Shown here: positions 7,954-15,971 of the stretch, one piece after another
Layout of the letters: each line of letters starts with the position of its first letter
Position numbering within the stretch: position 1 is the first letter of the stretch
The notes under the pieces: model-generated
Told to the model about the DNA's origin: nothing
The model's input: only the letters and a program-made list of their open reading frames with translations
Databases searched by the model: none
Origin: a virus
Length of the DNA stretch: 20,191 nucleotides
Direction: 5' to 3' (one strand)
Virus record (IMG/VR): IMGVR_UViG_3300032401_000107
Location: 1 to 20,191 of that record
Program-made: the position numbers and the translations under genes

Positions 7954-9261
7954 CACCGCTCCCATGTTACTGTACTAGAAGAAAGACGTTTAATACCGAA
8001 TGAAGTTATAGATTCAATTATTCGCCCTTTTCTTGTTAGTCGTCAACCCCCTTATATGAAAAATCCAAAATATTCTTCAATAGAAGAACTAAGAGAAGAG
8101 CCACAGGAAATTATTATCACTAGTGCGCACTATAAAACTTATGAATGGTATCCTGAAACTAAAAAATTTATTAAGATGATGGCAGATGGAGACCCAAATA
8201 CAAAAGGTGTATTTTTAGATTACTTAATCTCTATTCATCATGGTATAAAAACTAAAAAGCAAATGGCTAGAGAAAAAGAGAATATGGACCCCATCACTTT
8301 CTTAATGGAATATGGAAATATACCATATGGTTCTTCGAGTTTGTCTTTCTATAAACTTGGTTTATTTGAAAGGAATATAAAAAGAAGTTGGAGACCAATA
8401 AGGGATGAAGTTTATATAACAAGTCCAACTCATAAAAATAATTATGATATACCAAAACTTTCAGATGAAATGCGTATTGTTTCTGTTGATGTGGCTATGA
8501 GAGCGGGTTCAACAAATGATAATACAATTATAAGTTGCGGAAGATTGTTACCTAGTAAAAAAGGTTGGCAAACAGAAATAGTTTTTATGGAATCTCATAA
8601 TGGTAAAAACACCAATCTACAGGCTTTAAGGATAAAACAGATATACGAAGAATTTCAAGGTGATGTTTTAGTACTTGACTTACAGAATGCAGGTATCAGT
8701 GTATTTGATGCATTAAGCTCAGTAACAAAAGACGAAATGAGAGGGGTAGAATATCCAGCATATACTGTTATGAATTCTTCAAATGTTGATACAAAAGTGT
8801 ATGATGAATTAATCACTAGAACTCTTGGGCAAGACGCTGTACAATGTATTTTCCCTATTTCAGCTAATGCACCCCTTAACTCTTTAATTGCTGTTAAATT
8901 TAGAGAGAGATTAAAAAAGAAACTAATTACATTTCTAGTTGACGATAACACAGAAGAAGAATTTTTAATAAAATCAGGAAATAAAGATATTTTAGACCAA
9001 GATGATACTGGTATTAGAGCATATCTTTTACAAGCACATTTACAAATAAGCTTAATGGTAAATGAAAGCATAGCTTTAGAAATGGCTCCGGCAAACGGTT
9101 TAGTAAAATTGGTTGAACCATCCGGTGCACGTAAAGACCGTTATACTTCGGTATCTTATATGAATTATTACATTAGTTTAATGGATACGGAACTTTTAAA
9201 AGATAGATATTCTGATTGGGATGACATGGAAGCTTTCCTTGGAGTCTCAGTTTTTGTTTAA
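7954..9261 (+). CDS. terL: Terminase large subunit, exon 2 (Walker B and nuclease)
   Basis: Residues 176-610. It starts with HRSHVTVLEERRL, the Walker B strand; the usual acidic pair D-E is E184-E185 here. A coupling-type motif I-I-I-T-S-A-H follows. The RNase H-like nuclease domain shows V-S-V-D354-V-A, V-L-D417-L-Q-N-A-G and a late acidic stretch D-I-L-D-Q-D-D, which would hold the metal-binding residues. The in-frame ATG at 7888 lies within the intron and is not the start. The gene ends 5 nt before a folded RNA element. The function is DNA translocation and headful or site cutting at the portal. Confidence 0.9.
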   Translation, partial: HRSHVTVLEERRLIPNEVIDSIIRPFLVSRQPPYMKNPKYSSIEELREEPQEIIITSAHYKTYEWYPETKKFIKMMADGDPNTKGVFLDYLISIHHGIKTKKQMAREKENMDPITFLMEYGNIPYGSSSLSFYKLGLFERNIKRSWRPIRDEVYITSPTHKNNYDIPKLSDEMRIVSVDVAMRAGSTNDNTIISCGRLLPSKKGWQTEIVFMESHNGKNTNLQALRIKQIYEEFQGDVLVLDLQNAGISVFDALSSVTKDEMRGVEYPAYTVMNSSNVDTKVYDELITRTLGQDAVQCIFPISANAPLNSLIAVKFRERLKKKLITFLVDDNTEEEFLIKSGNKDILDQDDTGIRAYLLQAHLQISLMVNESIALEMAPANGLVKLVEPSGARKDRYTSVSYMNYYISLMDTELLKDRYSDWDDMEAFLGVSVFV

Positions 9262-9266
9262 ATGAA

Positions 9267-9323
9267 ATTGAAGGGATAGTGATTCGAACATGAAAAGCAC
9301 TTCCTGAGTGCCTTCCCTTCAAT
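9267..9323 (+). ncRNA. Structured RNA element E1 (three-way junction) after terL
   Basis: Begins 6 nt after the terminase stop. P1: ATTGAAGGGA 9267-9276 pairs perfectly with TCCCTTCAAT 9314-9323. P2: GTG 9279-9281 with CAT 9289-9291, including one G-U pair. P3: GCACT 9297-9301 with AGTGC 9307-9311. Joiners are TA, GAAAA and CT. A second AGTG at 9278-9281 could compete for the P3 strand. No T-tract follows, so it is not a standard terminator. It matches element E2 (15972-16030) in layout and joiners. Function unknown; it lies 34 nt before a GIY-YIG gene. Confidence 0.55.
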
Positions 9324-9357
9324 ATAATATTTCAGGATTTGCCTACAGGAGGTATGA

Positions 9358-9987
9358 ATGACTTGTGGAATTTATTGTATTGAAAATTTGATAAATAATA
9401 AAAAATATATAGGAAAATCATACGATATAGAAAAAAGATGGGGTAATCATAAAAGTCAATTATTAAATAAAAATCACGATAACGACCATCTTCAAAAATC
9501 TTGGAATAAGTATGGAGACGAATACTTTAATTTTTTTATTATCGAAGAATGTTCAGAAGAAAAATTGATTGAAAAAGAAATGTTTTATATTTTTTATTTT
9601 GATGCAAAAGATAATGGTTATAATATGACAGATGGTGGAGATGGTTGTTGTGGATACAAACATTCTTATGAAGAATTAGAAAAAATGTCAAAATGGCAAA
9701 AAGGAATACCGAAATCAGAAGAAGCAATAAAGAAAATGTCACAATCTCTCAAAGGAAGAAAAGCTTGGAATAAAGGAATCCCCGTAACAAAAGAAACAAA
9801 AAATAAAATGTCCAAGAAAAAAATTAGAAGAATGAATCCCAATGATTTAAAAAAAGAACTTAGTATTATTCGTATAGGAAATAAAAATTCTTTTTTTGGG
9901 AAAACTCACTCCGAAGAAGTAAGAAAAAAAATAAGTGAAGCAAAAAAAGAATATTGGGAAGATTGGAGGCTAGAAAATGGCAGATAA
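9358..9987 (+). CDS. GIY-YIG homing endonuclease with NUMOD3 repeats (HEG1)
   Basis: A 209-residue free-standing endonuclease; AGGAGG lies 5 nt before the ATG. The GIY-YIG nuclease domain covers residues 1-95: G4-I5-Y6, Y17-I18-G19, catalytic R27, E74 and N89 at the expected spacing. Residues 105-205 hold NUMOD3-type DNA-binding repeats (S-E-E-A-I-K-K-M-S, T-K-N-K-M-S, H-S-E-E-V-R-K-K-I-S) with K-A-W-N-K-G. Known relatives nick or cut a target near their own insertion site. Inserted between terminase and portal, its last 11 bases overlap the portal start. It appears intact. Confidence 0.9.
   Translation: MTCGIYCIENLINNKKYIGKSYDIEKRWGNHKSQLLNKNHDNDHLQKSWNKYGDEYFNFFIIEECSEEKLIEKEMFYIFYFDAKDNGYNMTDGGDGCCGYKHSYEELEKMSKWQKGIPKSEEAIKKMSQSLKGRKAWNKGIPVTKETKNKMSKKKIRRMNPNDLKKELSIIRIGNKNSFFGKTHSEEVRKKISEAKKEYWEDWRLENGR
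9964..9979 (+). promoter_or_regulatory. Portal ribosome binding site inside HEG1
   Basis: GGAGG at 9964-9968 lies 8 nt before the portal ATG (9977) and is read in HEG1 as part of the codons for D-W-R-L. The portal therefore depends on a site carried within the endonuclease gene, and may be coupled to its translation. Confidence 0.7.
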
Positions 9988-11758
9988 TAATGAAAGCAAC
10001 GATAAAGAACAAGAGATTACAGAACAAGAAATTTGGGATGTAATTGCTTTTGCTAGAGGTATAACAAGTATGATTGGGCAAGGATATTTAAATCCTGATT
10101 TAATTAGTAGCCGAATGAGAGATATTACTCTTAATCCTATGGCTGCTACAGAGGATACTCTCAATCAAGCACTAAAAAATCCTAAAGAAAACGAATTACA
10201 ACTTCGTGAATTTTCTCAAGATTTTGAACTTAAATCAATGGTTTACAAAAGACTTATTGCTTATATGGCAGACATGCTTGCGTTTGATATTACTTATACA
10301 TCAGAAGCTGAACCAAAAGATTATGAAACTCCGAAATATAAAAAAGATATAAAAGCAGTAGAAGATATTCTAGAAAAATTTCCTTATAAAAAAGAATTTG
10401 GTATCGCTGTAAAACAAATGGTAAGAAACGATGCATTTTTTGCTTGTATCAGAGATTTAGGAGATTCTATAATTCTTCAAGAACTTCCTGCTGATTATTG
10501 TAAAATAACTGGTAGGTGGGAGGGCGGTTTCCTCTTTAGTTTTAATATGTACTGGTTTTTATTGCCGGGTGTTGATATTAATATGTATCCAGATTTCTTT
10601 AGAAAAAAATATAAAGAAATATGGGTAAACGGAAATAAAGCAAAACCATATATGCCTTCCATGCCTCCTGAATTTAGAGATTCAACTTGGATTTATTGGG
10701 TTGATGTCCCTATTGATGTAGGTATGTGCTTTAAATATACACCAGAATTGGCAACTAGAGTACCATATTTTACTCCTTTGTTTAGTGATTTGATTTTGCA
10801 ATCTTTGATGCGCAATCTTCAAAAGCAAGCAAGTATGGCTGCAGCAAGTAAAATGATTATCGGTCAAGTACCAATGTTAAACAGGGATGCTAAAGCAAGC
10901 GTAAAAGATATGATTGCTATCAGTCCAGATTTACTTGGTAAATTCTTAGCATTGGTGAAAAGCAGTATTAATGAAGCTATTAAAGTTGCTTCTGCTCCTT
11001 TGGAAGATATGAAAGGTATTAGTTTTGACTCAGAAAATGAGTTATACGATAGTTATTTAAAAACAACATTGGCTTCCAGTGGTGTAAACACGAATTTAAT
11101 ATTTACAAGTGATATTAAACCAAATGTTCTCGAAACACAATTGAGTTTAAATGTTGATGAACAAATGATGACAGATTTATATGAGCAATTTAATATCTTT
11201 ATGAATTATTTTGTCAATAAATATACTAAAACATTTAAATTCAAATTTAATTTCGAAGGTACACAATTCTTCCTAAATAGGCAGAATAGACTAGAATCAG
11301 TAATGACTCTGTTTAATGTTGGAATTATACTACCACAGAAAATAGCAGCGGCTATGGGAATGAAACCAGCACAACTCAGAAAACATATGGAAGAAGCACA
11401 AGCAACTGGCTTTACGGATTTACTTACTCCTCCTGCGCTTGAAGGTCAAAAACAAATGGCGGAGATAACAGGTAAACAACAAAAAGATTTAGCTGACCAA
11501 ACCGCTAAAAATCAACAAGACTTAGCAAACCAAAACTCTAAAAATCAAGAAAAAGTAGCACAAAAGTCAGAACAAACAATTAAACAACCAACGCCTGTTA
11601 CTGTTGTTCCCAATAAAAGTGGGGACACAAAAAAAACTGATAAAACAGGGCAACCTGCAAAAGAGGGTAGACCAACAAAGCCTGTATCGAAAATATCAGA
11701 GGAAACCGAACAGACAAGAACCGAGGGTACAAATCTTGGGAGAGGAGGTAAATTATAA
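9977..11758 (+). CDS. Portal protein
   Basis: A 593-residue protein placed directly after terminase and before the protease-scaffold and capsid genes, the classic place of the portal, the dodecameric ring through which DNA enters the head. Length and layout fit: an alpha/beta wing (T-G-R-W-E-G-G-F-L-F-S-F near 172-183), a helical stem region (LMRNLQKQASMAAASKMIIG, about 276-295), then residues 400-455 with M-T-D-L-Y-E-Q-F-N-I-F-M and R-Q-N-R-L-E-S-V, typical of the portal crown and clip helices. The last 100 residues are a low-complexity tail rich in Gln, Lys, Asn and Pro (D-L-A-N-Q-N repeats). Assignment rests on gene order and shape, with no diagnostic catalytic motif. Confidence 0.8.
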   Translation: MADNNESNDKEQEITEQEIWDVIAFARGITSMIGQGYLNPDLISSRMRDITLNPMAATEDTLNQALKNPKENELQLREFSQDFELKSMVYKRLIAYMADMLAFDITYTSEAEPKDYETPKYKKDIKAVEDILEKFPYKKEFGIAVKQMVRNDAFFACIRDLGDSIILQELPADYCKITGRWEGGFLFSFNMYWFLLPGVDINMYPDFFRKKYKEIWVNGNKAKPYMPSMPPEFRDSTWIYWVDVPIDVGMCFKYTPELATRVPYFTPLFSDLILQSLMRNLQKQASMAAASKMIIGQVPMLNRDAKASVKDMIAISPDLLGKFLALVKSSINEAIKVASAPLEDMKGISFDSENELYDSYLKTTLASSGVNTNLIFTSDIKPNVLETQLSLNVDEQMMTDLYEQFNIFMNYFVNKYTKTFKFKFNFEGTQFFLNRQNRLESVMTLFNVGIILPQKIAAAMGMKPAQLRKHMEEAQATGFTDLLTPPALEGQKQMAEITGKQQKDLADQTAKNQQDLANQNSKNQEKVAQKSEQTIKQPTPVTVVPNKSGDTKKTDKTGQPAKEGRPTKPVSKISEETEQTRTEGTNLGRGGKL

Positions 11759-11760
11759 TT

Positions 11761-12246
11761 ATGGTAAAACTTATAGGTGATACACTTAGAAATTCTTTAA
11801 TAGAGCAGATTGGTCATGAAAAATATAATGCTAATCTTTATATGTATATATGTGGATTTTTAAGAAGCAAAGGTTTAGATAATTTATCAAAACATTTTTT
11901 AGAACAACACGAAGAAGAGACGGTACATTCCTTAGAATTTTTTAATTTGCTAACCGATTTAAATGCTGATGTTACAATTCCAGAAATAGACGGGATACAA
12001 CTCCCGTTTGAAAATATTATTGATGTAGCAACAGCTTATTTAAATAGAGAAATATTAACTACAGATAGTATTAGCGAAATCTTAAAGCTATCAATTCAGG
12101 ATAATAATCCTGTGGTTGAACAAAAATGCAGAGAGATGATTACTAAACAGCAAAAAGAGTATGAAGAAGCTACTACATTCCTCGATAGAGCAACACTAAT
12201 GCCTGAATGGTGGCAATGCGTAATTTGGGACGCTACCGGAGGGTAA
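11761..12246 (+). CDS. Ferritin (iron-storage type) with complete ferroxidase site
   Basis: A 161-residue four-helix protein starting 2 nt after the portal stop, with GGAGG upstream. The E. coli FtnA ferroxidase ligands E17, E50, H53, E94, Q127 and E130 correspond to E20, E53, H56, E97, Q130 and E133 here, with identical spacing (33, 3, 44, 33 and 3 residues), and Tyr24 corresponds to Y27. HEEETVHSLEFFNLL and N-R-E-I-L-T-T are typical ferritin sequence. The family forms 24-subunit cages that oxidise Fe(II) and store Fe(III). The last 15 residues (PEWWQCVIWDATGG region) differ from FtnA, so the fifth helix may be altered. Why a phage would express it with head genes is unknown: host iron or oxidative-stress control, or a virion component, are both guesses. 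Confidence 0.85.
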   Translation: MVKLIGDTLRNSLIEQIGHEKYNANLYMYICGFLRSKGLDNLSKHFLEQHEEETVHSLEFFNLLTDLNADVTIPEIDGIQLPFENIIDVATAYLNREILTTDSISEILKLSIQDNNPVVEQKCREMITKQQKEYEEATTFLDRATLMPEWWQCVIWDATGG

Positions 12247-12255
12247 GAATATGTA

Positions 12256-12447
12256 ATGATAATTAATCCTAATATAATTGAAAAAAAGTATAGATGTAAT
12301 AAATATGTTAAAAGTTGGTTAATACGTCATTATCGTATACCCCTACTAAGTTTCGACAGAAAATATTTTTATTTTGCCGATACAGAAAAGCTAAGAGAGT
12401 GTTTGAAAAAAATGCCCTTGGACGTAAAAATATTATCTATACTCTAA
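12256..12447 (+). CDS. Small hypothetical phage protein
   Basis: A 63-residue basic protein (Y-R-C-N-K-Y-V-K-S-W-L-I-R-H-Y, then F-D-R-K-Y-F-Y-F-A) of unrecognised family. It begins 9 nt after the ferritin stop and ends 16 nt before the next start. GGAGGG at 12238-12243 sits 12 nt before ATG 12256, which is long. The same site is 7 nt from an ATG at 12251 that is followed at once by TAA, a start-stop pair overlapping the true start by one base. Y-R-I-P-L-L-S-F-D and L-R-E-C-L-K-K look like a compact alpha/beta fold. No function is assigned. Confidence 0.6.
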   Translation: MIINPNIIEKKYRCNKYVKSWLIRHYRIPLLSFDRKYFYFADTEKLRECLKKMPLDVKILSIL

Positions 12448-12463
12448 GGAAAGGAGGATACAC

Positions 12464-14218
12464 ATGCAAAAACTTAGTTTCACTATCGAAAATGCCGAAA
12501 TGGTTCAAGAGAACCCTGATTCTAAATTTGCTCTTTTGGCTTTAGACTTTTTTGCTTCTGGTGATAATCTTCATGACATGTATATTTCTGAAGAGACATT
12601 AATGCGTACAGCAGACACTATTAAAAATTGTCCTCTTGTTTGGAAGTATGATGAAATATTAGATGATGTTTATACACACGACCCTGATGAGGTTCCTTGT
12701 GGGTTTGTACCAGAAAGTTCTTCAATAACAAGCAGGAAACTAGAAGATGGAAGAACAATGTTGTCAGCTATAGCTTATGTGTGGAAAAGATATACTGGTC
12801 CATTATTAAGTTTCTTCAAGCGAGACGGAAGCAAAAAGCCTGTCAGTGTAGAAATGAGTGTATATAAAACTCAGACCAAGGAAGATGGAAAAACCGAGCT
12901 TCTTGATTTTAGGTATGAAGGTATTACTGTTTTGGGAAGTTATGTAACTCCTGCTATACCTATGGCAAACGCAAGCGTTTTATCTTTTGCAAAAGAGTAT
13001 GAAGATGATTTAGAAAAAGAATTTTCTTTTACTGAAATTATAATTCCAAACAAAGTAAGAGGTAGTGCAGAAAAAGGTCTTGAAATCCGCAAGGAAGAGG
13101 GCGGGGGTACATCAACAGGTATAGCCTTCGCACGTTATTTAGTTAAAAATAAAATAATAAGTCCTGAAAAAGTTAAAGAGATTAACAATTATTTTTCCAC
13201 ACATAAATACAAAAAAGATACTGTTGATTGGTTACTTTGGGGTGGAGATTATGGCAAAGAATGGGCGGAAAAAATTTCAGCTAAAATAGACTCTGAAATT
13301 GTTACATTCCCCTATAAATCTAAAGAGGATGTAAACCCGGCACTAAAGGGTATTACCCCGCCTATTTCTGTTGAACAAGCAAATGCTATTGCTAGACAAG
13401 CAGATTCGATTGGTTCAGATGATAAGAAAAATGGTTGGGCTATTGCTATCAGTTCGTTTAAAGATACACACCATGTAGAAGATAGTAAGTGGATTAAAAA
13501 CGAGGGTAGTACAGTAAAAGCGTCTGTTGATGAAACAACAGATGAAGAAATTAATGATAAGGAGATGGCTATGGCAGAAAAAACACAAGAAGAAATGGCT
13601 CTAGAAGAAGTCAAAGAAGAAGTAAAATTGGCTGCTGATACTGCTAAATCAGAAGAAAAAGAAACCAAAGCAGAGGAAAAGAAAGAAACCCCTGCGGAGG
13701 AAAAAGAAGAAGTGAAAAAGGGTATTGAGAAGAAATTCGAATTCCCAATTCAGAAGATGGAAGAAATGTTTGCCGGAGACGAAGATGTTAAAATGGCATT
13801 AGAAGAAATGGCAAAAGGAAACGATGCTGATTTTGGTATCGTTGTACAAAGCATGTACGCTAAGATGTGCAAGATGGAAGAATATGCTAAGAAATTAGCA
13901 GAAGATAACAAAGCTTATATGGCACAAAACGAGGAGCTTAAGAAATTCAAGGCAGAGTTAGAAGGTCAACAGAAAGCCTTCGCTATTAATGAAACTCTAA
14001 AAGAACTCGCTGTATCTGTATATCTTCCTGATGATATTAAGGCTGAAATGAGAGCAGATGCTGAAAATTATACTTTAGAGAATATTGAAGCATGGAAGAA
14101 TTCTTGTAAAGCGAAATCATTCGATTTTGCAATCAGAATGCCTAAAAATCAAGGCGTTATTGAAGTTGGACTGCCTTTCGGTGGTGCAACAAAAAAAGCA
14201 AAAAGCTTATGGGATTAA
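12464..14218 (+). CDS. Prohead protease-scaffold fusion
   Basis: A 584-residue protein with AAGGAGG before the ATG. Residues 1-175 resemble a phage capsid-maturation protease: H37 and H72 are possible histidines, and P-V-S128-V-E-M-S-V is a plausible serine nucleophile strand. Residues 197-272 form a module (EKGLEIRK, then L-L-W-G-G-D-Y-G-K-E-W-A) seen, from memory, as stand-alone or fused parts of phage proteins; residues 286-345 hold L-K-G-I-T-P-P-I-S-V-E-Q-A. Residues 355-430 are a Glu/Lys-rich linker, and 430-584 a helical, acidic scaffold-like tail with a coiled coil near 455-500. Known scaffolds guide capsid assembly and are then cut. Position before decoration and capsid genes agrees. 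Catalytic residues are inferred, not proven. Confidence 0.7.
   Translation: MQKLSFTIENAEMVQENPDSKFALLALDFFASGDNLHDMYISEETLMRTADTIKNCPLVWKYDEILDDVYTHDPDEVPCGFVPESSSITSRKLEDGRTMLSAIAYVWKRYTGPLLSFFKRDGSKKPVSVEMSVYKTQTKEDGKTELLDFRYEGITVLGSYVTPAIPMANASVLSFAKEYEDDLEKEFSFTEIIIPNKVRGSAEKGLEIRKEEGGGTSTGIAFARYLVKNKIISPEKVKEINNYFSTHKYKKDTVDWLLWGGDYGKEWAEKISAKIDSEIVTFPYKSKEDVNPALKGITPPISVEQANAIARQADSIGSDDKKNGWAIAISSFKDTHHVEDSKWIKNEGSTVKASVDETTDEEINDKEMAMAEKTQEEMALEEVKEEVKLAADTAKSEEKETKAEEKKETPAEEKEEVKKGIEKKFEFPIQKMEEMFAGDEDVKMALEEMAKGNDADFGIVVQSMYAKMCKMEEYAKKLAEDNKAYMAQNEELKKFKAELEGQQKAFAINETLKELAVSVYLPDDIKAEMRADAENYTLENIEAWKNSCKAKSFDFAIRMPKNQGVIEVGLPFGGATKKAKSLWD
13571..14218 (+). CDS. Nested in-frame scaffold protein (internal start)
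   Basis: AAGGAG at 13559-13564 stands 6 nt before ATG 13571, in frame with residue 370 of the fusion. It would yield a 215-residue product beginning MAEKTQEEMALEEV, with the acidic linker and helical tail but no protease. In lambda, Nu3 scaffold starts inside the protease gene C in this way. The internal Shine-Dalgarno is seen; that it is used is inferred. Confidence 0.5.
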   Translation: MAEKTQEEMALEEVKEEVKLAADTAKSEEKETKAEEKKETPAEEKEEVKKGIEKKFEFPIQKMEEMFAGDEDVKMALEEMAKGNDADFGIVVQSMYAKMCKMEEYAKKLAEDNKAYMAQNEELKKFKAELEGQQKAFAINETLKELAVSVYLPDDIKAEMRADAENYTLENIEAWKNSCKAKSFDFAIRMPKNQGVIEVGLPFGGATKKAKSLWD

Positions 14219-14268
14219 TCCCTAGGCTATTTACAATTTATTTAATTTAAAATAGGAGGTTTTTTATT

Positions 14269-14805
14269 ATGGCACATGGTGTTTTAATTCCCGCAGCAAT
14301 CGCTGCAATGAATGTTGATTCATACAATAGAAGTGTTATCAGTGCATCAGCTATCGATAATGGTAACGTGCTTGCAATGGGCGCACAATATACTACTGGA
14401 AGTTTAGTAGAGGTTTCTCTAGTTACTCAACCAGCAGCAGGTTCACCCGTTAATGCATGGATGGCATATTCTGGTGATGAAATCATTGTTACTGATGCAA
14501 AATATAAGGGTCTAGACCCTGATGTACGTAACTTCTGGAATGTTGAGAGAAAAGTTTTCTCTGCTTTCAAACCACAAGTAGGCGACATTGTTATTTTAAC
14601 AGCAGACAATTTCTCTAACTCATTCTCTTCCCATACATATGCAGTTGGTCAAGCAGACAGCTACAAACTATTATGGGTAGTTGGTGCAGGTCCTACAACT
14701 GGTCTAGGCTTCAAATATATTGCAACTACATATATTTCCCTTGCTACAGGCGGTATCGACAGTCAGCGTGTTACAGCTTACAAGCTGGAATGCACTACAG
14801 TATAA
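14269..14805 (+). CDS. Capsid decoration or head-stabilising protein
   Basis: A 178-residue protein between scaffold and capsid genes, with AGGAGG upstream. It is rich in beta-prone Val, Ile, Thr and Gly with few charges (VISASAIDNGNVLAMG, VGDIVILTADNF, G-V-I-D-S-type turns). Such genes next to the major capsid gene usually encode capsid decoration or cement proteins that bind the expanded shell. Codon choice follows the highly expressed capsid gene (many TTC, CGT, GGT). No specific family was recognised. An early capsid accessory protein is the alternative. Confidence 0.6.
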   Translation: MAHGVLIPAAIAAMNVDSYNRSVISASAIDNGNVLAMGAQYTTGSLVEVSLVTQPAAGSPVNAWMAYSGDEIIVTDAKYKGLDPDVRNFWNVERKVFSAFKPQVGDIVILTADNFSNSFSSHTYAVGQADSYKLLWVVGAGPTTGLGFKYIATTYISLATGGIDSQRVTAYKLECTTV

Positions 14806-14830
14806 TTTTGGATAAAAGGAGATATATATT

Positions 14831-15958
14831 ATGAAAATCCCAAATCAAGTACTTTCTTTCGCAGGTGAACAGAACTTAACACCTTATAAAATGTTCGTTG
14901 ATTATTGGAACCATTATCGTGCTATGAACGGTGCGACAAATGTGGAATATCAAAAGAACACAGTTACTCCCGAGGGGGCAGTAATTGAGCTTTCTTTCTC
15001 AGAGAAAGAAGAAAAATTAAACGCAGCTTTAAAACGTGAAATTATGCGTGTAGCTGGCGTTACCAATTTCGAGCAATTCCCAATCGAAACTTGGTCGAAT
15101 CATCCTACTCTCCGTTGGGCAACTTTCGCAGTTGTTTCAGCAGTTATTGATATGGTTCTTCCAGATTCAATCATCGACAGCATCGGAATTTATTCTGATG
15201 TACGCACGATTGGTTGGGGCGATTCAGCAGCATTCGATGTAAGTCCTCGTGATTTATTCATCGTTTCTAAAGCTGGTCGTAGCAAGAGAACAACCGAACT
15301 CCACAAGCAATTCAAAGGACAGGTAACTGTTATCCCCGAACCTCGTGAAATGACCGTTTATGTTTCTCTTATGAAGGTTTTGGCAGGAAAAGAATCTCTA
15401 GCAGAATTTGTAATGAAGATGGTACGTTCATTCGAGACAGCATTAGCTATCGACGTGTACAACGCTTTCTATGTTGCAATGGACGCTGTTGACAGCACTG
15501 CTTCAACCGGATTGCTTGTAGCTGGTTATAGCCAAGCAGAATTTGTACGTCTATCACAGACTGTTGCTGCATGGAATGGTGGTACAAAACCAGTTGCTAT
15601 TGGTACTCAACGTGCTCTAGCAAGTATTCTTCCAGCAAACGCCAACTATCGCTACGAAATCGATAGCGATTTCGTAAAAGTTGGGTATCTACGCAACTTC
15701 CAAGGTACTGATATTATGGTACTCCCACAAGTTGCTGATTGGCAGACTCCATTTGGTTTGAAACTTTCAGATTCTCGTATCTGGCTTGTTTCACCTTCAT
15801 CAATGAAAATTGTTAAGGTTGTATTGGAAGGTTCAGTTCTTTCATACACCAGTGATGTATATGCCAACGCTAATTTGATTCAAACTTCAACTATGATTAA
15901 GAGTTGGGGTACTGCTATTGCAACCAATGCAATAGCTGCAACTATTCAATTAGCATAA
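14831..15958 (+). CDS. Major capsid protein
   Basis: A 375-residue protein, AAGGAGA before the ATG, following protease-scaffold and decoration genes. The central part (L-P-D-S-I-I-D-S-I-G-I-Y-S-D-V-R, then FDVSPRDLFIV) and the C-terminal half (Q-F-K-G-Q-V-T-V-I-P-E-P-R-E-M-T-V) suit a phage shell protein, probably of HK97 fold. Fourteen of its 15 arginines use CGT or CGC and only one AGA, unlike most of the window, a sign of very high expression. A six-base or longer A+T gap follows, then RNA element E2. Fold is inferred from position and composition. Confidence 0.8.
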   Translation: MKIPNQVLSFAGEQNLTPYKMFVDYWNHYRAMNGATNVEYQKNTVTPEGAVIELSFSEKEEKLNAALKREIMRVAGVTNFEQFPIETWSNHPTLRWATFAVVSAVIDMVLPDSIIDSIGIYSDVRTIGWGDSAAFDVSPRDLFIVSKAGRSKRTTELHKQFKGQVTVIPEPREMTVYVSLMKVLAGKESLAEFVMKMVRSFETALAIDVYNAFYVAMDAVDSTASTGLLVAGYSQAEFVRLSQTVAAWNGGTKPVAIGTQRALASILPANANYRYEIDSDFVKVGYLRNFQGTDIMVLPQVADWQTPFGLKLSDSRIWLVSPSSMKIVKVVLEGSVLSYTSDVYANANLIQTSTMIKSWGTAIATNAIAATIQLA

Positions 15959-15971
15959 TCTATTATTAGAA

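Noticed and set aside
8655-9071. Minus-strand reading frame of 138 residues inside terL.
   Set aside because: Overlaps a clearly conserved terL exon on the other strand, with no ribosome binding context; the other minus-strand frames look likewise like shadows.
6329-9261. terL as a pseudogene broken by endonuclease insertion.
   Set aside because: Exons join in frame at a motif matching other terminases, and group I core helices and 3' G are present.
14211-14222. Palindrome GGGATTAATCCC across the scaffold stop codon.
   Set aside because: No loop to form a stable hairpin and no second copy; likely chance, though an operator cannot be excluded.
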